From Magnetococcales bacterium (GTDB lineage: Bacteria; Pseudomonadota; Magnetococcia; Magnetococcales; JADFYX01): a DNA stretch of 11,920 nucleotides. The notes under the pieces were generated by a model. The model saw only the letters and a list, made by a program, of their open reading frames with translations. It had not been told where the DNA came from and did no database searches. The DNA lies in NCBI GenBank assembly GCA_015232795.1, contig JADFYX010000049.1, positions 1-11,920 on the forward strand, read 5' to 3'. The position numbers were made by a program, and so were the translations under genes. This document shows, one piece after another, positions 1 through 5,136 of this stretch (positions are counted from its first letter, which is position 1; each line of letters begins with the position of its first letter).

Positions 1-202
1 GGGTAGACCTCCATTCTGGCCATAACCTGGAAAGCCAGACCCAGAAAATTCTATCAAGACTCCTCAGCATTGGTCTTTTGGAATTCTGGCGTTTCAGCAC
101 CGAGACCTGATGTCTCAAAGCCAGGACTTCAAGACGGAGACTGGCATTGGTCCCAAAACAGGAAATAATGGTATGGAAAAGTGACATCATGTGCTTTTTC
201 AT
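1..202 (-). CDS. Integrase-type (rve/DDE) transposase, N-terminal part, runs off the left edge
   Basis: Reading the minus strand from the ATG at 202 gives 67 open codons that reach the window edge without a stop. The protein contains LEVLALRHQVSVLKRQ (residues about 24-39), then RPMLRSLDRIFWVWLSRLWP (about 43-62). This arrangement of Leu-rich helix, Arg/Pro stretch, 'DR-FW-WLSRLW-W' is familiar from the N-terminus of a widespread group of integrase-core transposases whose DDE catalytic domain follows. That domain would lie outside the window, so I cannot tell whether the gene is intact. It would cut and join DNA at the ends of its own element. The family assignment rests on recalled sequence resemblance, and I cannot name the IS family. 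Confidence 0.72.
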   Translation of the reverse strand, partial: MKKHMMSLFHTIISCFGTNASLRLEVLALRHQVSVLKRQNSKRPMLRSLDRIFWVWLSRLWPEWRST

Positions 203-254
203 GCTATAGGATGGTACACTGAAATTGCAGTAAAATCATTGGATACGAGAAAAA

Positions 255-265
255 CATGTAGGACA
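255..265. repeat. Subterminal repeat copy 1 of the IS end
   Basis: CATGTAGGACA. It matches the copy at 315-325 (CAAGTAGGACA) at 10 of 11 positions in the same orientation, 60 bases apart. It lies between the transposase start and the CZB gene. Its role in transposase binding is inferred. Confidence 0.45.
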
Positions 266-314
266 CTAATCATCAGTGAACAGGGAATGTCACATTTAGA
301 ATTGCTGACGTTTT

Positions 315-325
315 CAAGTAGGACA
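315..325. repeat. Subterminal repeat copy 2, probable outer end of the IS
   Basis: CAAGTAGGACA. This is the copy farther from the transposase start, only 8 bases before the stop codon of the CZB gene, and is therefore the best candidate for the IS terminus. Confidence 0.4.
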
Positions 326-333
326 GGGTGGAA

Positions 334-1170
334 TTAGTCGTTACTAAGGAAACTTTTGGTACGTTGAATATTATCTGAGTCCAGTAGTTTAAACTCGATA
401 ACAGAGAGGAGATAGATTACCTTGCGGCTAAAATCAAGGGTTTTACCATAGTTCTCTTCAGCCCTTTTAAGCTGTTTATGGCGCAGGGCGCGTAGAGTTG
501 TACTGGCATGGTCGTGGAAAGCTTTGTGGGCTTCATCCAGTTGGGTGATTTCAGGTAGATTGCGGTATTGTTGTAGTCCGGTGGCATGAATCCATACGCC
601 TAGAGCGCACATATCAGCCGATTCCAGGTTGGTATCTTTTCCCCAGTGGCGAAAGGCGTTTGTGAGGTTTCTTGACCACCGCAGATGAATCAGTCTGGCT
701 TGGCTGACCTCAAGTGTTCCGTGATCTTTGGGAAGAGCACTAAACGGTCCACTGAATATGCGCTGAAACAGGCTACGTGTTGGTCGTTTTGGGATAGACT
801 TTTCCTGTCGATATTCCAAGGAGTCCAACTCCATCTCAGTCAGGTGAAAGATGATATCACGACTTAAACGGCGTACGATTTGCAACTCCTTATCAATATT
901 TGAACTATCACCTTCACATTGGCAAACCTGAACCAAACGTTTAGCTGCTTCGTGAAAATCTCGGTGAGCACCTACCAGAGGATGCGTTCCTTCTACCTTA
1001 CTGTATGTCTTTATTCCTTGACCATGCAACCATCTACCAAGTTCGCAATCTTGATAGGATTGAACCCCGGAAGATTTTGAAACACCTCGAGATATTGACT
1101 CCATCTCAAATTCCCAATTCAGATGGGCGATACGGGCCAGACCTAAGTCAAGTTTTGGATTTGAAACCAT
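334..1170 (-). CDS. Tandem CZB (chemoreceptor zinc-binding) domain protein
   Basis: A 278-residue soluble protein made of two CZB domains and no other recognisable domain. Domain 1 has H16 (AHLNW), C42 (DCELGRWLHG), H69 and H73 (GAHRDFH). Domain 2 has H162 (IHLRW), C188 (MCALGVWIHA), H215 and H219 (EAHKAFH). This is the three-His/one-Cys zinc site of the family, complete in both halves. CZB domains usually sit at the C-terminus of chemoreceptors or on diguanylate cyclases (DgcZ type), where bound zinc changes signalling. Here there is no receptor or enzymatic output domain, so the protein may act through a partner or as a metal sensor or buffer. The start at 1170 lacks a strong ribosome site, but the next Met (residue 23) would remove ligand H16, so the upstream start is kept. 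FeoA lies 98 bases upstream. Zinc binding is inferred from the ligand pattern. Confidence 0.85.
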   Translation of the reverse strand: MVSNPKLDLGLARIAHLNWEFEMESISRGVSKSSGVQSYQDCELGRWLHGQGIKTYSKVEGTHPLVGAHRDFHEAAKRLVQVCQCEGDSSNIDKELQIVRRLSRDIIFHLTEMELDSLEYRQEKSIPKRPTRSLFQRIFSGPFSALPKDHGTLEVSQARLIHLRWSRNLTNAFRHWGKDTNLESADMCALGVWIHATGLQQYRNLPEITQLDEAHKAFHDHASTTLRALRHKQLKRAEENYGKTLDFSRKVIYLLSVIEFKLLDSDNIQRTKSFLSND

Positions 1171-1268
1171 GAGGTGGTATTTTCCAGTTTATACATATAG
1201 TCGATTACCGATAATGGTACGAAGTCCTATAGTATATTAAAAAATATAAGACAGCCACATGATAAATC

Positions 1269-1529
1269 TCAAACTTCGTTGGATACCAAGATTTTTTGGG
1301 CATCAGCATTGCGGATGCTCAGACGGTAGCCCAGAATGGAGTAGATCCTCGGATCACCCAAAGGGGCTTTGGTATCGAGAGAGATCTCTTTTCCTCTGAC
1401 AATACCCAGAGCCATGAGACGGCGCTTGCTGACATCATCCCCTTCAAGACCGACGATGCGAACGGTTTTTCCATCATCCAGTTGTGCCAGAGTCGACATA
1501 CCGTTTATTTTTTCTTGTTGTTCAGCCAT
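1269..1529 (-). CDS. feoA: FeoA-domain protein (ferrous iron transport accessory protein)
   Basis: 86 residues, the usual size of stand-alone FeoA, with an SH3-like fold expected. Family marks are RRLMALGIVRG (about 36-46), APLGDP (55-60) and GYRLSIRNADA (67-77). FeoA is a small cytoplasmic protein that supports FeoB, the membrane ferrous-iron importer. No feoB is present in the window, so either it is elsewhere or this is an orphan copy. Magnetotactic bacteria often carry extra feoAB copies that serve magnetite formation, which fits the setting, but a magnetosome role for this copy is inference. The ATG at 1529 has a GGAAG about 12 bases upstream, a weak and distant ribosome site. A Fur-box-like palindrome lies 39 bases upstream of the start. 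Confidence 0.88.
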   Translation of the reverse strand: MAEQQEKINGMSTLAQLDDGKTVRIVGLEGDDVSKRRLMALGIVRGKEISLDTKAPLGDPRIYSILGYRLSIRNADAQKILVSNEV

Positions 1530-1567
1530 AGTTTAAAATTGCTTCCAGTTGAAAAAAAAACACTGCA

Positions 1568-1586
1568 AATAAGAATGATACTTATT
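1568..1586. promoter_or_regulatory. Candidate Fur box upstream of feoA
   Basis: AATAAGAATGATACTTATT is a 19-base imperfect palindrome: six-base outer arms AATAAG/CTTATT match perfectly, and overall 16 of 19 positions are symmetric. It agrees with the classical Fur consensus GATAATGATAATCATTATC at 12 of 19 positions by eye. It overlaps the proposed -10 hexamer of the feoA promoter, the expected place for an iron-dependent repressor. It has not been scored with a matrix. Confidence 0.5.
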
Positions 1587-1603
1587 ACCTCATTTGATTG
1601 GAA
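1575..1603 (-). promoter_or_regulatory. Candidate promoter of feoA
   Basis: On the minus strand a -10-like TATCAT (complement of 1575-1580, 5 of 6 to TATAAT) is preceded 17 bases upstream by a poor -35-like TTCCAA (3 of 6 to TTGACA). The -10 lies inside the Fur-box-like palindrome. The leader would be about 40 bases. The weak -35 keeps confidence low. Confidence 0.3.
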
Positions 1604-1778
1604 AAAGCAATGGAATTTTTTTGCTATTTAGCTCTTTGAAAACTAGTAATTTGATATGGAGCTCTGCTGGGTGCCATTACCATGGAAGAAGTTGACCTGA
1701 TCGTCAATCATGCATTAAAAATAATCTTCATCAAACTGGAAAGACCCAATATTCCTAACTCGTTAGCCATGGGAATTT

Positions 1779-3104
1779 CTATCCCGTAGTAGAGCCGTGT
1801 AACCCCTTCAACATAGAAGGCAGTGTACGAAGAACAATGTAGGTCAGAAGTGGTAGATGAACAATGAGTATCAGCCCGATAACCACATCCGCCATGGACC
1901 AGACTAAGGCAACGGGAAAAAAGGGACCGCAGAAAGTTACCCCAGCAAAAAACCAGCGATAGACAACCACATTACCGCCCCATAGATATTCATAACAGCG
2001 TTCTGAAAAGTAGGCCCAGTTTACAATGGTAGTAAAGGCAAACATACCCAAACAGACAAAAACCACTATTCTGCCAACTCCTCCCAAGCCAGTTTGAAAA
2101 GCTGTCACAGTCAGAAAAGCTCCAGTCAATCCGTGCCAATCCCCAACGGTTAAAATAACAAGACCAGTGATGGAACAGACGATGAGTGTATCCACCAACG
2201 GGACCAAAGCTGCCAGATAGGCTCCTTGGGCAGGATGGTCGTTATTGGCTCCATGAAGAAACGGGGCGATACCCAACCCGGAAAAATGGGAAAACACCCC
2301 ACGGGAGACACCAAACTGGATGGACTGCATGATGGTATATCCGGCTACGCCACCACCTATGGAATAGGGAGAAAAGGCGTGTCCGAAGACCAAACCCACA
2401 GCCCTAAGAGTCCCTTCCGGGTTGCTTATAAGAATTACCAGACCAGCCAGCACATAAGCTAACACCATGAACGGTGCGCTAGCGACGCTGAAATTAACAA
2501 TGGATTTAATTCCCCCCACAACTACAATCGACACCGCAGCAAAGAGGACACTGGCAACGATGAACATTGAAAAACCAAGTTCATTTGTTACCGCGTGGGC
2601 TATGGAGTTGGCCTGAATCAGGTTACCGCTTACCAACCCCTGAAACATAATCAAACCGGCCAGCAGAGGAGCATAACCGGGCCATAAATGTCCGGCAAAC
2701 TGTTCAATATAGGCCATAGGGGTTGCAAAAAGGGGAGATTTTGGATCTTTGGGTCCATGACGAACCGAAATATAGGCTGAACACATTCTAAAAGATGCCC
2801 CGGTCAAAGCCGACATCCACATCCAGAATAGCGCCCCCGGTCCTCCAAGATGGATAGCAGTCCCAACACCAGCTAGATTGCCAACCCCAATCCCAGCAGC
2901 AAGAGCGGTAATAAAGGCATCCGTTGGGGATATATGACGTTCCCTGCTGCTGCCGTTATTCCAACGATTGCCCCAGGATTTTTTAAGAACGGAAAAAGAG
3001 TTCCGCAAAGCTGCTCCACGAGTCAGGAACAGAAACAAAACGCCGATTTCAAGATAGATCAGACTTAGTAGAGGGTTCCAAATCCAGGATGCCAATAACT
3101 CCAT
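1779..3104 (-). CDS. AGCS-family sodium:amino-acid (alanine/glycine) symporter
   Basis: 441 residues, strongly hydrophobic, with about ten membrane helices expected. This is typical for the alanine/glycine:cation symporter family (AlsT/AgcS), which imports small neutral amino acids with sodium. The family signature region is clear at 71-96 (GIGVGNLAGVGTAI, then HLGGPGALFWMW). Near the C-terminus, WAYFSERCYEYLWG is also typical. The usually conserved 'RG-FSNEAG-GSAP' loop reads SRGVFSHFSGLGIAP (267-281) here, so the Asn-Glu pair is replaced by His-Phe. The segment after the signature, SALTGASFRMCSA, likewise lacks the usual 'KYAE'. Substrate or ion coupling may therefore differ. The ATG at 3104 has GAGG about 11 bases upstream. 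The gene lies beyond the terminator that closes the magnetosome block, with a possible 38-codon gene 25 bases upstream. A magnetosome role is not evident. Confidence 0.9.
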   Translation of the reverse strand: MELLASWIWNPLLSLIYLEIGVLFLFLTRGAALRNSFSVLKKSWGNRWNNGSSRERHISPTDAFITALAAGIGVGNLAGVGTAIHLGGPGALFWMWMSALTGASFRMCSAYISVRHGPKDPKSPLFATPMAYIEQFAGHLWPGYAPLLAGLIMFQGLVSGNLIQANSIAHAVTNELGFSMFIVASVLFAAVSIVVVGGIKSIVNFSVASAPFMVLAYVLAGLVILISNPEGTLRAVGLVFGHAFSPYSIGGGVAGYTIMQSIQFGVSRGVFSHFSGLGIAPFLHGANNDHPAQGAYLAALVPLVDTLIVCSITGLVILTVGDWHGLTGAFLTVTAFQTGLGGVGRIVVFVCLGMFAFTTIVNWAYFSERCYEYLWGGNVVVYRWFFAGVTFCGPFFPVALVWSMADVVIGLILIVHLPLLTYIVLRTLPSMLKGLHGSTTG

Positions 3105-3129
3105 TCAAAAAATTTCCTCAACAATATTG

Positions 3130-3246
3130 TTATCGGCTTAAGGAAAGAAGAAAAGCCAGGATTGATTTAAACACAATACCCACAACCAACGCAACGAGCA
3201 GCGCATATCCCAGCTTTCCAAGAAAACTCTGTTTTTGTTCAGACAC
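3130..3246 (-). CDS. Possible 38-residue single-span membrane protein
   Basis: A GTG-start reading frame that ends 25 bases before the symporter gene. It encodes a polar basic N-terminus (MSEQKQSFLGKLG, reading GTG as Met), a hydrophobic stretch (YALLVALVVGIVF), a Lys, a second hydrophobic run (SILAFLLSL) and a terminal Ser-Arg. The pattern of charged tip, membrane helix and short tail is what a real small membrane protein would show, and an in-frame stop four codons upstream fixes GTG as the only likely start. The ribosome site (GAAG) is weak. It begins only 30 bases beyond the terminator T-run, leaving little room for its own promoter. I recognise no family, and it may be a chance frame. 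Confidence 0.4.
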   Translation of the reverse strand: MSEQKQSFLGKLGYALLVALVVGIVFKSILAFLLSLSR

Positions 3247-3275
3247 GATGATTCTTCAACTTGGTTGATAAATCC

Positions 3276-3320
3276 AAAAAACAACAACTCACCCCCAATA
3301 CATACTAGGGGTGAGTTGTT
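3276..3320 (-). terminator. Intrinsic terminator closing the magnetosome gene block
   Basis: A perfect 13-base-pair stem (3283-3295 with 3308-3320, arms AACAACTCACCCC and GGGGTGAGTTGTT) with a 12-base loop. On the minus strand it is followed, after one G, by six T residues (3281-3276). It lies 43 bases past the stop of the MamA-like gene, in the orientation to end its transcript. Confidence 0.85.
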
Positions 3321-3363
3321 AAATTTTAACACTAAATGGGGAACCCGGCAAGAGGTGAAACTT

Positions 3364-4203
3364 CTAGCTCCACCTAGACTCGAACTGTTTAGCATCCAAC
3401 GCCCTTGCCAGCATACGACGGGTTTCGGCATCGTCGGGGCGAATCTTAGCAGCCTGACTCCAAGCATCAATGGCCGAGTCATATTCGTGGCTTTTTGCAA
3501 ATGCCAACCCCAGGAAAAAATGGAGGTTGAAGCGGTCCTTATGTATAGCGGCTACAGGTCGCATTACCTTGATGGCGGTATGATACTGGCTGTTGAAAAG
3601 CAACGCTTTGCCCAGCAAGGTAGCTACTCCAGGATCTTTGGGATGAGAAGTTTTCAGGTCATTTAACAGGGCAATAGCTTCATCCAATCTGCCAGAACGG
3701 GCATAGGAGAGACTCAAACCAAGTTGACACTGCAAATCTTCCACACCCAGTTCAATGGCTTTTTCCAGACTTTTTACTGCCTGTTTATAGCTTCGCCGAT
3801 TTAGATAGTAGGTTCCCTCCGAACGAAACTGCTCCGCTGTTTTGTTTTCTTTTTCACCAGAGAGAATACGCCCCAACCATCCGCCCTTTTCTGGCGTGGC
3901 CACCATCTCTGTTTCCTCTATTTTCGGGGTGATGATTGGTTTGGCCGGATTTGCAGAAGGAACGATCGTAATTCTCTCAACAGAAATTGAGGCAAATTTT
4001 TCAGAATTAGATGTCAGAAGAGTATCAGCAACTTCCGCATGACCAATTCTGCCGGAACTATGAGAGAGTGAAGACAACTCTGGCCCAACAAGTGTATTCG
4101 GTGTCAAATTATTAGAATCATCCACCTCGTCTGGCAGGAAAGTTGGCGGAAGAGTTGTTTTTACAGGGTTGTATTGTTGGTCAATCTCTGATTGATGGCT
4201 CAT
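3364..4203 (-). CDS. mamA: MamA-like TPR protein with a long N-terminal extension
   Basis: 279 residues from the ATG at 4203; a GTG two codons upstream (4209) is the alternative, and a GGAG site can serve either. Residues about 124-259 form four tetratricopeptide repeats, beginning EQFRSEGTYYLNRRSYKQAV and ending near AAKIRPDDAETRRMLARAL. The order and spacing resemble MamA, for example GVATLLGKALLFNSQYHTAI and NLHFFLGLAFAKSHEYDSAI against its middle repeats. MamA is a soluble TPR scaffold that coats the cytoplasmic face of magnetosomes. Classical MamA is about 217 residues with five repeats. This protein instead has about 120 Ser/Thr/Pro-rich, probably disordered residues with GGWLGRIL just before the repeats. 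It is last in the block before the terminator. TPRs are easily confused, so the MamA call relies partly on the MamK neighbourhood. Confidence 0.62.
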   Translation of the reverse strand: MSHQSEIDQQYNPVKTTLPPTFLPDEVDDSNNLTPNTLVGPELSSLSHSSGRIGHAEVADTLLTSNSEKFASISVERITIVPSANPAKPIITPKIEETEMVATPEKGGWLGRILSGEKENKTAEQFRSEGTYYLNRRSYKQAVKSLEKAIELGVEDLQCQLGLSLSYARSGRLDEAIALLNDLKTSHPKDPGVATLLGKALLFNSQYHTAIKVMRPVAAIHKDRFNLHFFLGLAFAKSHEYDSAIDAWSQAAKIRPDDAETRRMLARALDAKQFESRWS

Positions 4204-4284
4204 TATCACTGTTCTCCAAAGGTATGATTACTTATATCTAGCTTCTACCCCTGGGTTACGCAAATTACGAGCCATTATTGAAAC

Positions 4285-4310
4285 ATGGGAAAGGAATTCC
4301 CCTCTCCCAT
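4285..4310 (-). other. Intercistronic hairpin between the Mms6/MamD-like and MamA-like genes
   Basis: Arms ATGGGAGAGG and CCTTTCCCAT (minus strand) form a 10-pair stem with one G-U pair around a 6-base loop GGAATT. No T-run follows, so it is not a standard terminator. It could stabilise or process the mRNA and set the ratio of the two neighbouring proteins. The fold was judged by eye. Confidence 0.4.
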
Positions 4311-4329
4311 ATATAAAAACTGGGAAACA

Positions 4330-4698
4330 CTAAAAGAAACTAAAACGCTTTTTCTTGCAATAGTAATAACCACCAACCGCACCAGCCCCAAGTAATAACC
4401 AGGGATTCAAAGCTCCCAAACTCAATCCAAGGATCTTTCCCTTCATCAGTGAAGCCGGTATGGTCTTCAGGGTGGAACCCTTGACCAATGCGGCACTCTG
4501 AGCAGTGCCAGCACTGGCTGGTCCCGTTGTAGCCATACCCCCTTGACCAGTAGCAGAAAAACCTCCAAAAGTTGTTCCACCAGCCGCCTTGGTCGCAACA
4601 GTGGCTACCTTCGGGGCTTGGAATTCCAATGTTCCGGGTCCCATGATGGTAACTGTCTCACCTTTTTTTATTGTTGTAACGATCTCTTTGATTGGCAT
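4330..4698 (-). CDS. Magnetosome membrane protein of the Mms6/MamD/MamG Leu-Gly type
   Basis: 122 residues with one predicted membrane helix near the C-terminus. The segment ILGLSLGALNPWLLLGAGAV, followed by GGYYYCKKKR (about 88-118), echoes the 'GLGLGLGAWGP-LLG--G--YxY' Leu-Gly segment of Mms6, MamD and MamG, small magnetosome membrane proteins that influence magnetite crystal growth. Before it come a short structured N-terminus (KKGETVTIMGPGTLEF) and an Ala/Thr/Gly-rich linker, also usual for the family. The helix is followed by the basic KKKRFSFF rather than the acidic iron-binding tail of Mms6, so MamD or MamG is the closer comparison. The ATG at 4698 has a good site (GAGGTGA). It lies 47 bases after the acidic protein gene. 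Family membership is judged from motif resemblance. Confidence 0.62.
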   Translation of the reverse strand: MPIKEIVTTIKKGETVTIMGPGTLEFQAPKVATVATKAAGGTTFGGFSATGQGGMATTGPASAGTAQSAALVKGSTLKTIPASLMKGKILGLSLGALNPWLLLGAGAVGGYYYCKKKRFSFF

Positions 4699-4745
4699 CT
4701 GTCACCTCTTTGACTTATTTAAGATTCTAAACCGCAACATACCAT

Positions 4746-5072
4746 CTATTGTTCTTTTTCCAAATTTTCTTCTTCCAGCATCAACTCATCATCAAGCACT
4801 GGAGAAGCTTCATCGGTAGCGGAACTAGAAGAAACTTTATCTTTGACAACCTGAACACCTTTTTTGAGCGAAGTTACCGTGGAGTTACCAAGCCCGACAA
4901 ACCCGCCAACCATATCCCCCAAGGCATTGACGATTCCGCCTCCCAAATCCTCCACAGGAACATAAATGGCTTCTACCTCCTCCTCTACCTCCTCCTCTAC
5001 CTCCTCCTCTACCTCCTCCTCAACCTCAGGAGCAACATCATCCTCTTTAAGTTCAAGGGTCTCTTTCTCCAT
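4746..5072 (-). CDS. Small acidic EEEV-repeat protein sharing a motif with the 586-residue protein
   Basis: 108 residues from the ATG at 5072, which has AGAGG eight bases upstream; an ATG two codons earlier (5078) is only two bases from that site. After an acidic start come EEEV repeats (about 18-33), then YVPVEDLGGGIVNALGDMVG and GFVGLGN (about 37-63), then a Lys-rich stretch, a Ser run and an acidic tail ending EEENLEKEQ. The Gly-rich motif recurs in the 586-residue protein on the other side of mamK, 17 of 25 positions identical by eye, so the two probably bind the same partner or membrane surface. Acidic repeats recall the central acidic region of MamJ, which tethers magnetosomes to MamK, but no true homology can be claimed. 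No family is recognised. Confidence 0.75.
   Translation of the reverse strand: MEKETLELKEDDVAPEVEEEVEEEVEEEVEEEVEAIYVPVEDLGGGIVNALGDMVGGFVGLGNSTVTSLKKGVQVVKDKVSSSSATDEASPVLDDELMLEEENLEKEQ
4974..5021. repeat. Four perfect 12-base tandem repeats within the acidic protein gene
   Basis: TACCTCCTCCTC is repeated four times without a change; on the coding strand GAGGAGGAGGTA encodes Glu-Glu-Glu-Val. The unit is in frame, so gain or loss of copies would lengthen or shorten the acidic region without a frameshift. Perfect identity suggests recent slippage. Confidence 0.92.
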
Positions 5073-5136
5073 TTTCATATCCTCTTTATCTCTCTTTTTT
5101 TATCCATGATGCCCTACAACAAAAAAGGTCATCAAT

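Larger units (their letters stand above)
1..325 (-). mobile_element. One end of an insertion sequence carrying the integrase-type transposase
   Basis: The transposase start (202) is preceded on its strand by about 120 bases without a gene. This stretch holds two near-identical copies of an 11-mer (255-265 and 315-325, sharing GTAGGACA) in the same orientation, with a small palindrome AATGTCACATT (286-296) between them. Repeated motifs upstream of a transposase gene are typical transposase-binding subterminal repeats, so the element probably ends near 325-330, next to the stop of the CZB gene at 334. The other end and any target-site duplication are outside the window, so the exact boundary is inferred. 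Confidence 0.5.

Noticed and set aside
1..150. Nested small inverted repeats (CTGGC/GCCAG, GAGAC/GTCTC) suggesting an RNA structure
   Set aside because: They fall inside the transposase reading frame, whose protein sequence is convincing, and the stems are only 5-6 bases long.
1210..1250. AT-rich TATATTTTTTAATATA stem downstream of feoA as terminator
   Set aside because: Six A-T pairs only, no G-C core; too weak to call.
1682..1789. 35-residue plus-strand frame MEEVDLIVNHALKIIFIKLE... in the gap before feoA
   Set aside because: No ribosome site, no family, and it runs into the end of the symporter gene on the other strand. Probably chance; the rest of the 1530-1778 gap shows nothing apart from the feoA promoter region.
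3138..3500. 120-residue minus-strand frame overlapping the MamA-like gene
   Set aside because: Most of it lies in another frame of the TPR coding region and runs through the terminator; composition (many Trp, Cys, Arg) is unlike a real protein. Its last part overlaps the 38-codon frame that looks more plausible.
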